NCBI GenBank assembly: GCA_038320185.1
Contig: JBBQDZ010000004.1
Coordinates: forward strand, 1-29,264
Length of the DNA stretch: 29,264 nt
Source: JBBQDZ01 sp038320185
Lineage (GTDB): Bacteria > Actinomycetota > Thermoleophilia > Gaiellales > Gaiellaceae
Reading direction: 5' to 3'
The notes beneath the pieces were generated by a model. That model was not told where the DNA came from. It saw nothing but the letters and a program-made list of their open reading frames with translations, and searched no databases. How positions within the stretch are numbered: the stretch's first letter is position 1; each line of letters opens with the position of its first letter. Shown here piece by piece: positions 14,579 to 21,678 of this stretch. Position numbers and translations under genes: made by a program.

Positions 14579-16246
14579 ATGGCGACGACCGAAGAGCCGC
14601 GCGCGGCGAACGCGACCGACGAGTGGCGGCGGGAGCTCTACGACGCCGTCCCCGAGCGGCAGGGAGAGCTCTTCTCGACCATCTCCGGGGTAGAGAACGA
14701 GCCGCTCTACACGCCTGACACGGTCGCGATCGACTACAACGAGGATCTGGGGCTTCCCGGCGTCTTCCCGTTCACGCGCGGCGTCTACCCCTCGATGTAT
14801 CGCGGCAAGCTGTGGACGATGCGTCAGTTCGCCGGCTTTGGCACGGCCGAGGAGACGAACGAGCGCTTCCGGTACCTGCTCGAGCATGGCCAGACCGGTC
14901 TCTCGACCGCCTTCGACATGCCGACGCTGATGGGCTACGACTCGGACCATCCACGGTCGCTCGGGGAGGTCGGTCGCGAGGGGGTCGCGATCGACTCGCT
15001 CGACGACATGGAGACTCTCTTCGGCGGGATCCCACTCGGCCAGGTCTCGACCTCGATGACCATCAACTCGCCGGCGGCGATGCTGCTGGCGTTCTACGTC
15101 TGCGTCGGCGATCTCCAGGGCGTGGCGCGGGAGCAGCTGCGTGGAACGGTCCAGACGGACATCCTCAAGGAGTACATCGCCCAGAAGGAGTGGATCTTCC
15201 CGCCCGAGCCCTCGCTGCGGCTCGTGGTCGACATGGTCGAGTTCTGCGCGCGCGAGCTGCCGCGGATGCATCCGATCTCGATCTCCGGCTACCACATCCG
15301 CGAGGCCGGGTCGAACGCCGCCCAGGAGCTCGCCTTTACACTCGCCGACGGCTTCGCCTACGTCGACGCCTGCATCGAACGCGGCCTCGAGGTCGACGAC
15401 TTCGCGCCACGCCTGTCCTTCTTCTTCAACGCCCATCTCGACTTCTTCGAGGAGATCGCGAAGTACCGGGCGGCGCGGCGGATCTGGGCGCGTGAGCTGC
15501 GTCACCGGTACGGGGCACGTAATCCGCGTTCATGGCTGATGCGCTTCCACACGCAGACCGCCGGCGTCTCGCTGACCGCCCAGCAGCCGGAGGTCAACAT
15601 TGTGCGCACCGCGCTCGAGGCGCTGTCCGCGGTGCTTGGTGGAACGCAGTCGCTGCACACGAACTCGTACGACGAGGCGCTCGCGCTGCCGACCGAGGAC
15701 GCGGTGCGGATCGCCCTCCGAACCCAGCAGGTGATCGCGCACGAGACGGGCGTCGTCAACACGATCGACCCGCTCGGCGGCTCGTACTACCTGGAGCAAC
15801 TGACGGACCGGCTAGAGGCGGAGGCCTACGACTACTTCGACCGCATCCGCGAGCTAGGCGGCGTCGTCGCGGCGATCAAGGAGAACTTCTTCCAGCGGGA
15901 GATCGCCGACGCCTCCTTCCGCTACCAGGCGGAGGTCGAGGCCGGCCAGCGAATCGTCGTCGGCGTGAACCGATATCAGATGCAGGACGAGACGCCGCTC
16001 GACCTCCTGCGGATCGACCCGGCGCTCGAGGGTAAGCAGATCGAGCGGGTGAGATCACTGCGGGCGCGGCGCGACTCGGAGGCCGTCGAGAGGGCTCTCG
16101 CGGGGCTTCAGGAAGCTGCCGCACGCGACGACTGCAATCTCATGCCGCTGATCGTCGAGGCCGCGAAGGCCTACGTGACGATGGGCGAGATGTGCGACGC
16201 GCTGCGTACGGTCTGGGGCGTGTGGCGGGAGACGCCGGTCTTCTAG
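14579..16246 (+). CDS. icmA: acyl-CoA mutase large subunit, isobutyryl-CoA mutase type
   Basis: Adenosylcobalamin-dependent mutase catalytic subunit, 555 aa, without the B12 domain, which is encoded at 18389. The TIM-barrel core is complete: FPFTRGVYPSMYRGKLWTMR, TGLSTAFDMPTLMGYDSDHP, SISISGYHIREAG with the catalytic His, and LGGTQSLHTNSYDEALALPT. At the two positions that set substrate choice it has Phe (F84 in RQFAGF) and Gln (Q202 in YIAQKEWIFPP). By my alignment to Propionibacterium methylmalonyl-CoA mutase these are Y89 and R207, which hold the methylmalonyl carboxylate. The Phe/Gln pair is that of isobutyryl-CoA mutase. Length and split subunits also fit IcmA (about 566 aa) and IcmB (about 136 aa). 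Annotation pipelines would probably call it methylmalonyl-CoA mutase. Mutase family certain; substrate inferred. Confidence 0.85.
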   Translation: MATTEEPRAANATDEWRRELYDAVPERQGELFSTISGVENEPLYTPDTVAIDYNEDLGLPGVFPFTRGVYPSMYRGKLWTMRQFAGFGTAEETNERFRYLLEHGQTGLSTAFDMPTLMGYDSDHPRSLGEVGREGVAIDSLDDMETLFGGIPLGQVSTSMTINSPAAMLLAFYVCVGDLQGVAREQLRGTVQTDILKEYIAQKEWIFPPEPSLRLVVDMVEFCARELPRMHPISISGYHIREAGSNAAQELAFTLADGFAYVDACIERGLEVDDFAPRLSFFFNAHLDFFEEIAKYRAARRIWARELRHRYGARNPRSWLMRFHTQTAGVSLTAQQPEVNIVRTALEALSAVLGGTQSLHTNSYDEALALPTEDAVRIALRTQQVIAHETGVVNTIDPLGGSYYLEQLTDRLEAEAYDYFDRIRELGGVVAAIKENFFQREIADASFRYQAEVEAGQRIVVGVNRYQMQDETPLDLLRIDPALEGKQIERVRSLRARRDSEAVERALAGLQEAAARDDCNLMPLIVEAAKAYVTMGEMCDALRTVWGVWRETPVF

Positions 16247-16281
16247 CGGACGCGCCTAACAAAACGCGCGAAGGCGTCGTC

Positions 16282-16287
16282 TACTAT
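16282..16287 (+). promoter_or_regulatory. -10-like hexamer of the tandem membrane-protein operon
   Basis: TACTAT lies 44 nt upstream of ATG 16332. A strong AGGAGG (16315-16320) follows, so this unit, unlike most others here, appears to have a normal 5' leader. Confidence 0.45.
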
Positions 16288-16331
16288 TGGCGAAGGTGGG
16301 CGATCCCGGCTACGAGGAGGCAGGAAGAACG

Positions 16332-16871
16332 ATGCCCCGTCGGCTGCAGCGCACACTTCCGTGGGTCGCCGGTGCCGTTCTCCTCGCAGGCGTCATCATC
16401 GCGCTTGTCAAGCTCGTCCCTAACCAGAATCCGAAAGCGGACGCAACGCCGACGAAGAGCCCTGTGCGCGTAGCGACGAAGCCGCCGAAGACCGTGAGGC
16501 TCCCGCAGGCGGCGCGAGAAATCGCCGGCAAGTTCATCCTCACCGCGGTCGTCCGGAAGAACCTCGCGGAGGCCTGGAAGATCTCGGGACCGGGCATCCG
16601 CCAGACGCTGACGAAGAAAGAGTTCCTCACCGGCAACATCCCGGTCGTGCCCTTCCCGTTCAAGCTTGCGGTCGCTCCGATGAAGGTCGACTACTCGTTC
16701 AAGAACCAGGCGCTGCTCGAGGTGGCGCTCCTCGCGCCGAAGAAGGCAAAGATCAAGCCCCAGTATTTCTATCTCGGCCTGAAGCGTCTGGGCTCCGCCA
16801 GTCCGCGGTGGGTCGTCGATTCCTGGGTGCCGCGCGCCGGTCCGAAGATCCCCTCGAACCCGGTCGGCTAG
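16332..16871 (+). CDS. membrane-anchored protein of unknown function (paralogue A)
   Basis: 179 aa. One N-terminal transmembrane anchor (WVAGAVLLAGVIIALVKLV), then a Pro/Lys/Thr-rich linker and an extracytoplasmic domain from about residue 55 (AAREIAGKFILTAVVRKNLA, GNIPVVPFPF, KVDYSFKNQALLEVALLAPK, RWVVDSWVPRAG). The domain is clearly homologous to that of the next gene. No named family recognised; the fold pattern is NTF2-like at best. ATG 16332 is chosen because AGGAGG and AGGAAG lie just upstream and a TTG further up (16287) would fall inside the promoter. It is likely co-transcribed with paralogue B, 6 bp away. Confidence 0.75.
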   Translation: MPRRLQRTLPWVAGAVLLAGVIIALVKLVPNQNPKADATPTKSPVRVATKPPKTVRLPQAAREIAGKFILTAVVRKNLAEAWKISGPGIRQTLTKKEFLTGNIPVVPFPFKLAVAPMKVDYSFKNQALLEVALLAPKKAKIKPQYFYLGLKRLGSASPRWVVDSWVPRAGPKIPSNPVG

Positions 16872-16877
16872 CAGGAG

Positions 16878-17669
16878 TTGACGGGGGAGGCGGACCCGGC
16901 GAGTTCGTTCCTCGCGTCTCCCCGCCGCCGCCGCCGTCTTGCCGCGGCGGCCGTCGTCGCTGTTCTCGGCGGCGGCGTCGCGCTCCTCGCGATCTTCTAC
17001 GCGAACACGGCTCACCCACTCCAGTCGAAGATCACGAACGAGCCGCCTCAGCTCGTCGAGCCCACCCCAAACACGGTCCGTCTCGCCTCTCGAGACCGCG
17101 AGGAGGCGCGGAAGGTCGCCGAGCAGTTCATCTACACGGCGGTGATCCGCCGGCACACGGGCGACTCCTGGGGCCTCACGGCCGCCGCGATGCGTCAGGG
17201 CTTCACGCGGGCGAGCTGGAGCAAGGGCGCGATTCCCGTCGTCCCTTACCCCGCCGAAGCCCTCGCGATCGTGAAGTACCGGGTCGACTACTCTTTCAAG
17301 GATCGGCTGGGGCTCAAGGTGGCGCTCGTGCCCAAGCCGACCTCGAACGTCGATGGCATGGCTGCCTCGATCGAGCTGCAGAAGGTGGGCGACCCGGCGC
17401 GGTCGCGATGGGTCGTCGACTACTGGGCCTCATCCGGCATGGGAGTGTCGAAGGCGGCGCTTGGCAAGGGTCCTTCCGGGCCAACTGAGGATCTGAAGCC
17501 GCGGCTCGGAGCCGCCTGGCTGCTTCTTCCCGTCCTCTTGATGGGGACGCTGCTCCTCTCCGTTCCGCTATTCCTGGGCGGCCGGGGCTGGTACCGGTCG
17601 TCGCGGGCGACCCGGCGCTACGCGGCCGAGATGGCGGCCTCTCAGAGGGCGATCGACAACCCGTCGTAG
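16878..17669 (+). CDS. membrane protein of unknown function (paralogue B)
   Basis: 263 aa from TTG 16878, with AGGAG directly ahead. A basic run (SPRRRRR) precedes transmembrane helix 1 (LAAAAVVAVLGGGVALLAIF). The extracytoplasmic domain shares blocks with paralogue A in the same order: AEQFIYTAVIRR, GAIPVVPYPAE, YRVDYSFKDRLGLKVALVPK, SRWVVDYWASSG. Unlike A it has a second helix near the C-terminus (GAAWLLLPVLLMGTLLLSVP) and a short basic tail, so both ends should lie in the cytoplasm. No function known. The last 28 bp overlap the convergent MBL gene. Confidence 0.75.
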   Translation: MTGEADPASSFLASPRRRRRLAAAAVVAVLGGGVALLAIFYANTAHPLQSKITNEPPQLVEPTPNTVRLASRDREEARKVAEQFIYTAVIRRHTGDSWGLTAAAMRQGFTRASWSKGAIPVVPYPAEALAIVKYRVDYSFKDRLGLKVALVPKPTSNVDGMAASIELQKVGDPARSRWVVDYWASSGMGVSKAALGKGPSGPTEDLKPRLGAAWLLLPVLLMGTLLLSVPLFLGGRGWYRSSRATRRYAAEMAASQRAIDNPS

Positions 17670-18367
17670 GCTCGCTCGAGGCCGTCGTCGAGCGCCAGCT
17701 CGAGCGGCCGGTGTGTGATCAGCAGGCGGCGGGCGCCGGAGGCCCGAAACGCCTCGCATGCCTCCTCCGCGGCAAGGTGTCCCCGAACCGAACCGTCGAG
17801 CTCGGGTCGCTCCAGGGTCGCCTCGCACACGAAGAGGTCGGCTCTAGCCGCCAGCTCGGCGAGCCGCGGACTCGGAGCGCAGTCGCCCGAATAGGCGAGT
17901 ACACGCTTCCCGTCCCGGACCCGGAAGCCGAAGGTATGGAGCGTGTAGTGGGGAAGCTCGAGCGGAACGACGGCGAACCCCGCTGCCTCGAACTCCTCTC
18001 CGTCGCGATACTCGCGCAGCTCGAAGACCGCCGCGAACATCCCGTCCCACCCGAGACGCGTGCCGAAGTCGGCTAGGCGCGCCGGCCCTCCGGGTGGAAG
18101 CCAGAGCTCGGGACGCGGGACATCGCGTCCGGGACCGGCCATCGCCCCCCAGCACCACGGGACGAGGTCGCCCCAGTGGTCGAGGTGCCAGTGACTGATC
18201 GCGATCGCGTCCAGGTGTGGCCACCCCCCGTCCACCCCCCGGAGCTTCGCGAGTACGCCCGGGCCGCAGTCGAGCAGCAGCCGTCCGCGTCCCTCGACGA
18301 GGTATCCGGACTGCGCGCTGTCCGGGTTCGGCCACGCGGGGGAAGAGCCGACGACGCGCAGCTTCAC
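17642..18367 (-). CDS. metallo-beta-lactamase-fold hydrolase (RNase Z/phosphodiesterase-like)
   Basis: 241 aa. It begins MKLRVVGSSPAWPNP, as RNase Z-like and cyclic-nucleotide-phosphodiesterase-like MBL proteins do. The metal site HxHxDH is HWHLDH (residues 59-64). Further ligand blocks are ELPHYTLHTFGFRV, LAYSGDCAPS, EATL, GHLAAEEA and LLITHRP. It lacks a recognisable tRNA-binding exosite arm, so tRNA 3' processing is uncertain; a general phosphodiesterase or hydrolase is safer. GTG 18367 is separated by only 21 bp from the divergent start of the mutase small subunit, and the minus-strand -10 (TATATG, 18377-18372) overlaps that gene's -10. Confidence 0.85.
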   Translation of the reverse strand: MKLRVVGSSPAWPNPDSAQSGYLVEGRGRLLLDCGPGVLAKLRGVDGGWPHLDAIAISHWHLDHWGDLVPWCWGAMAGPGRDVPRPELWLPPGGPARLADFGTRLGWDGMFAAVFELREYRDGEEFEAAGFAVVPLELPHYTLHTFGFRVRDGKRVLAYSGDCAPSPRLAELAARADLFVCEATLERPELDGSVRGHLAAEEACEAFRASGARRLLITHRPLELALDDGLERAYDGLSIAL

Positions 18368-18371
18368 GGTT

Positions 18372-18379
18372 CATATACT
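18372..18379. promoter_or_regulatory. overlapping divergent -10 elements (MBL hydrolase / mutase small subunit)
   Basis: Plus strand TATACT (18374-18379) ends 9 nt before GTG 18389. Minus strand TATATG (18377-18372) ends 4 nt before GTG 18367. The whole intergenic region is 21 bp, so both -35 regions would sit inside the opposite gene. Confidence 0.55.
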
Positions 18380-18388
18380 TGCCGACCG

Positions 18389-18784
18389 GTGGCGCGTCGG
18401 ATTCGGGTAGTGATCGCGAAGCCTGGGCTCGACGGTCACGACCGGGGAGCCAAGATCATCGCGCGCGCGCTGCGCGACGCGGGGATGGAGGTGATCTACA
18501 CGGGGCTCCACCAGACCCCCGAGCAGATCGTGGAGACGGCGCTCCAAGAGGACGCGGACGCCGTCGGCATCTCCATCCTTTCGGGGGCCCACATGACGCT
18601 TGTGCCGAAGATCCTCGACGGCCTCCGGGAGAACGGGCTCGACGATGTACTCGTCGTCGTCGGTGGGACGATCCCCGCCGAGGACGCCAAGGAGCTGCGC
18701 GGCCTCGGGGTGTCGGAGATCTTTACCCCGGGCGCGCCGACGAAGACGATCGTCGACTTCCTCCGCGAGAAGGTGCCCGCCTGA
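18389..18784 (+). CDS. icmB: acyl-CoA mutase small subunit, cobalamin-binding
   Basis: 131 aa, a free-standing B12-binding domain. It has the base-off/His-on motif DxHxxG (GLDGHDRG, with D15, H17, G20), followed by SILSGAH and VVVGGTIP, the three blocks that hold the nucleotide tail and lower axial ligand. It ends IFTPGAPTKTIVDFLREK, as mutase small subunits do. Length matches IcmB (about 136 aa). It lies 2.1 kb from the large subunit, separated by the membrane-protein pair and the MBL gene. GTG 18389 follows TATACT by 9 nt. Translation appears coupled to the enoyl-CoA hydratase downstream through a 4-bp CTGA overlap. Confidence 0.92.
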   Translation: MARRIRVVIAKPGLDGHDRGAKIIARALRDAGMEVIYTGLHQTPEQIVETALQEDADAVGISILSGAHMTLVPKILDGLRENGLDDVLVVVGGTIPAEDAKELRGLGVSEIFTPGAPTKTIVDFLREKVPA

Positions 18785-19554
18785 GCAGCGTCGAGGTCGA
18801 CCGCCGAGGCGGTATCGCCCTCGTCACCCTTAATCGCCCGGAATCTCTCAATGCGCTGAACCACGAGCTGCTCGGGCTGCTTCGCGACCGCCTGCGAGAG
18901 CTGGCGGAGGACGAGGCGGTTCGTGTGATCGTCCTAACCGGAGCGGGTGAGCGTGCGTTCGCCGCCGGAGCAGACATCAAGGCGATGTCCGCCATGTCCG
19001 TGCTCGAGGCACGGGCATGGGCAGCCCTCGGCCACGAGTGCGGCCGGTTGCTCGAGACGATGCCGAAGCCGACGATCGCGGCCATCAACGGGTTCGCGCT
19101 CGGAGGCGGCTGCGAGCTCGCGCTCGCCTGCGATCTCCGCTACGCCGCGCGTGCGGCGCGCCTGGGCCAGCCCGAGGTCGACATCGGCGTCATGCCTGGG
19201 TGGGGCGGCACTCAGCGGCTCGCCCGCGTGTGCGGGCTCGGATTCGCCAAGGAGCTGATCCTGACCGGTCGGCAGGTGGACGCGGAGGAAGCGCTCCGCC
19301 GCGGCCTCGTCAGCGGCGTCCACGACAGCGACGAGCTCCTCGAGCGCGTGCTGGAGGTAGCAGAGGCGATCGCGTCCAAGGGGGCCGTCGCGCTCGCCTT
19401 CGCGAAGGAGGCACTCAACCGCGCGGCGGGCGACGAGGCCGCCGGTCTGGAGCATGAGGTGGCCCTCTTCGCCGAGCTCTTCGGCACCGAGGATCAGAAG
19501 GAGGGCATGCGGGCGTTCGCAGAGAAGCGCTCGCCCCGCTTCTCCGGGCGCTAA
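18781..19554 (+). CDS. enoyl-CoA hydratase (crotonase)
   Basis: 257 aa, which hydrates trans-2-enoyl-CoA (for example crotonyl-CoA) to the 3-hydroxyacyl-CoA. Oxyanion-hole segments are AFAAGADIKAM and NGFALGGGCELALACDLRYA. The two catalytic glutamates are in GGCEL and GQPEVDIGVMPGWGGTQRL. The start is odd: no ATG, GTG or TTG lies in frame until well inside the fold, and full family length needs CTG 18781 (product beginning SSVEVDRRGGIALVTLNRPE after the initiator). That CTG overlaps the upstream TGA as CTGA and has AGAAGGTG 5 nt ahead. The frame stays open further upstream only as a shadow of the small-subunit gene. Confidence 0.9.
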   Translation: MSSVEVDRRGGIALVTLNRPESLNALNHELLGLLRDRLRELAEDEAVRVIVLTGAGERAFAAGADIKAMSAMSVLEARAWAALGHECGRLLETMPKPTIAAINGFALGGGCELALACDLRYAARAARLGQPEVDIGVMPGWGGTQRLARVCGLGFAKELILTGRQVDAEEALRRGLVSGVHDSDELLERVLEVAEAIASKGAVALAFAKEALNRAAGDEAAGLEHEVALFAELFGTEDQKEGMRAFAEKRSPRFSGR

Positions 19555-19885
19555 AAGCGACCGCCGCTGGCCGGCGCCGAGCACCGGCTTGCGTAGACAT
19601 GGCCGGGGACAGACCCTGGTCGTGTCCCATCTGGACAAGAAGAGCAAGCTGCTACTCGCCGCTCGAAACGCCTTGTCCTCTAGGCCTACGTCCTGGGCAG
19701 CCAGGGCTAGGGACAGACCCTGGACGGGTCCCGCTGGGCAGCCAGGGCTAGAGACAGACCCTGGACGGGTCCCGGTGGGCGCTGGCGGGGAGGCTTTTGG
19801 CGGCGGCTCGAATAGGCAGGGCCGGGGACAGACCCTGGCCCTGCCCGGCCAGGACGGCCGACGATGCGCCGGGCCCGAGAAAGCC
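19555..19885. repeat. gene-free region with four palindromic repeats
   Basis: This 331-bp gap between two converging genes holds no credible gene. It carries four copies of a 14-bp core, GGGACAGACCCTGG, at 19606-19619, 19710-19723, 19751-19764 (one change, GAGAC) and 19825-19838. Each core is set in inverted repeats. Copy 1 has GGGACA/TGTCCC flanking GACC/GGTC. Copies 2 and 3 (41 bp apart) have CCAGGG/CCCTGG interlocked with GGGAC (GAGAC)/GTCCC. Copy 4 has GGCAGGGCC (19815-19823) pairing with GGCCCTGCC (19837-19845). They look like REP-type dispersed elements. They may also act as a two-way transcription terminator for the convergent pair. Confidence 0.8.
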
Positions 19886-20788
19886 TTAGCGCAGGAGGAC
19901 CTGCGCCGCGGAGAGCACGCCGTCCCGGCCTAGCTCGACATCGAGGGATGCCGCTACGGGCTGTGTTAGTACCGAAACCGCCTGGCCCCTTCTCGCTTGG
20001 CTCAGAGTGACAGAGCCGCCCGCGATCCCGCTGGGGAGGAGCCGCTGGACGAGGGCGTTCGGCGGCACCGTGACGACGAACGAGCGTCCGAGCTTCGTGA
20101 GCGAGGTCTTCGCGGGCAGGACGAGCAGCGTCTCCACCTGGAGCTTCAGCTGACCCGCGGCGCTCGAGAGGAAGGCACCGGTCATCGAAAGCGTGACCGT
20201 GCTCCTCGGGTCGGCGACGAACACGAGGTGCTGCGCGGTCTGGAGATACGAGTACGGGTCGGTTGCCGCCCCGTCGTGAGGGTGCACCTCGAAATGCAGG
20301 TGCGGCGTGCCGTCGGCGTCTCCAGAGTCGCCAACCAGGGCGATCGGCTGGCCGGCCTTCACGATCGCGCTGTCCTTCAAGCCCGGCCAGTACGACGTCC
20401 CGGCGATGCAGCGACCGCGGTTGTCGTTGCCTTTCGTGAGGTCGTTGTTGAGGTGGATATAGAGGTAGGTGGTGCCGCTCGCGCCGTAGAGATAGAGCAT
20501 GCACCCGGCGCGAGCGGAGGTCGTCCAGAACTTGATCCTGCCGTCCTCGGCCGCGACGGCCGGCGAGCGCTTGGCGGTGAGGATGTCGTTGCCTTCGTGG
20601 CGGCCCTGCCCCCGCGGCTCGCCAAAGTCGTCCCGGTACTGGACGGGCCCCACGACCGGGAAGATCATCGGGACGCTGGCTGGCCTGCGCGCAGGTGAGG
20701 GCGTCGGAGCCGCCGCGGCGGTCGCCGCTAGGAGTCCGGCCAGAAGGGTGAGGAGGATCGCTCGGATCGTCGTCCGGTGGCTGTGCAT
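19886..20788 (-). CDS. secreted M23-family peptidase
   Basis: 300 aa. Residues 1-27 are a signal peptide (TTIRAILLTLLAGLLAATAA, then APTP), so the enzyme acts outside the membrane. The LytM/M23 zinc site is complete: H64 and D68 in RHEGNDI, H112 in YIHLNND, and HLH (163-165) in PHLHFEVHP. The usual role is cutting peptidoglycan cross-bridges. Residues about 190-300 form an extra Ser/Thr/Val-rich C-terminal region of unknown function. ATG 20788 lies about 40 nt after TAGGGT (20833-20828), so it has a short leader, unlike most neighbours. Confidence 0.88.
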   Translation of the reverse strand: MHSHRTTIRAILLTLLAGLLAATAAAAPTPSPARRPASVPMIFPVVGPVQYRDDFGEPRGQGRHEGNDILTAKRSPAVAAEDGRIKFWTTSARAGCMLYLYGASGTTYLYIHLNNDLTKGNDNRGRCIAGTSYWPGLKDSAIVKAGQPIALVGDSGDADGTPHLHFEVHPHDGAATDPYSYLQTAQHLVFVADPRSTVTLSMTGAFLSSAAGQLKLQVETLLVLPAKTSLTKLGRSFVVTVPPNALVQRLLPSGIAGGSVTLSQARRGQAVSVLTQPVAASLDVELGRDGVLSAAQVLLR

Positions 20789-20827
20789 GAGGGGTGCCGA
20801 GGCTCCGGTTCGCGCTCGAAGTCTCGC

Positions 20828-20833
20828 ACCCTA
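20828..20833 (-). promoter_or_regulatory. -10-like hexamer of the M23 peptidase gene
   Basis: TAGGGT on the minus strand would place the transcript start near 20821, about 33 nt before ATG 20788. It is divergent from the etfB promoter 51 bp away. Confidence 0.35.
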
Positions 20834-20883
20834 GCACCCGCCGTGGCAGCTTCCCGCGCGCAGGCCTGCCTTCACGCCCCCGT

Positions 20884-20889
20884 TAGAGT
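20884..20889 (+). promoter_or_regulatory. -10-like hexamer of the etf operon
   Basis: TAGAGT ends 9 nt before ATG 20899 with no ribosome binding site between, consistent with a leaderless etfB message. Confidence 0.45.
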
Positions 20890-20898
20890 TGCCGCCGC

Positions 20899-21678
20899 AT
20901 GAAGATCGCCGTCTGCGTGAAGCACGTTCCGGACGCCGCCGCGCCCAAGCGGCTCGATCCACGCACGAACCGGCTCGATCGCTCCGTCGAGAGCGCGCTG
21001 AATGCGTTCGACGCGAACGCGGTCGAGGCTGCGCTCCGGCTGAAGGAGGCGGCGGGGGAGGGGGAGGTCGTGCTGGTGTCGATGGGTCCCGAGCGCGCGA
21101 AGGACTCGCTTCGGCGTGCGCTCGCGATGGGCGCCGACCGGGTGCTCCTTCTGTCCGACGACGCTGCAGCCGGCTCCGACCTGGTCGCTACGAGCTATGC
21201 CCTTGCGAAGGCGCTCGAGCGCGAGAACCCCGACCTCGTCCTCTTCGGGCAGCAGTCGAGTGACTCCGATGGCGCCGTGCTCTGGGCCGCGGTTGCCGAC
21301 CGTCTACGCCGGCCGTACGTGTCGCAGGTCGCCGAGCTCACGGTTGCCGATGGGTGCGCCCGGGGGAAGCGGCAGACGGAGTACGGCTACGACGTCATCG
21401 ACGCGCCGCTGCCGGCGCTGGTCGCGGTCTCGGATGCAATCAACGAGCCGCGCTACCCGTCGCTGAAGGGGATCATGGGCGCCAAGTCGAAGCCGCAGGA
21501 GGTCGTTTCGGCGGCGGATCTGGGCCTCGAGCCCGAGCGCATCGGTGACGCAGGATCCCGAACCGAGGTCTATGCGCTCGGCGCGCCTCCACCGCGGGGT
21601 GAGTCGCGGAAGATCGAGGACGACGGAAACGCCGCCGCGCAGATCGTCGACTTCCTGGCCGAGAAGAAGCTCCTCTGA
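20899..21678 (+). CDS. etfB: electron transfer flavoprotein beta subunit
   Basis: 259 aa; with EtfA it carries electrons from acyl-CoA dehydrogenases. The N-terminus MKIAVCVKHVPD, then NAFDANAVEAALRLKE, is typical. VLFGQQSSDSDGAVLWAAVA and GYDVIDAPLPALVAVSDAIN precede the EtfB signature region SLKGIMGAKSKPQEV. The stop and the EtfA start share one base (TGATG at 21676-21680), so the subunits are translationally coupled. It belongs to the housekeeping ETF group that pairs with ETF-QO, as the gene order shows, rather than a bifurcating Bcd/Etf set. Confidence 0.95.
   Translation: MKIAVCVKHVPDAAAPKRLDPRTNRLDRSVESALNAFDANAVEAALRLKEAAGEGEVVLVSMGPERAKDSLRRALAMGADRVLLLSDDAAAGSDLVATSYALAKALERENPDLVLFGQQSSDSDGAVLWAAVADRLRRPYVSQVAELTVADGCARGKRQTEYGYDVIDAPLPALVAVSDAINEPRYPSLKGIMGAKSKPQEVVSAADLGLEPERIGDAGSRTEVYALGAPPPRGESRKIEDDGNAAAQIVDFLAEKKLL

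Noticed and set aside
14252..15505. Long open frame (417 codons) on the minus strand across the DivIVA-like and mutase genes
   Set aside because: It is antisense to two well-identified genes, its product has no recognisable motif, and its codons simply mirror the high-GC third positions of the true frame.
14579..16246. Assignment as methylmalonyl-CoA mutase
   Set aside because: The Tyr and Arg that bind the methylmalonyl carboxylate are Phe and Gln here, the isobutyryl-CoA mutase pair.
16287..16331. TTG at 16287 as start of paralogue A
   Set aside because: It overlaps the -10-like TACTAT and would lie upstream of the predicted transcript start; ATG 16332 has AGGAGG in front.
19598..19850. 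CRISPR array
   Set aside because: Core spacings are irregular (104, 41 and 74 bp), the repeat is only 14 bp with varying flanks, and no cas gene is near.
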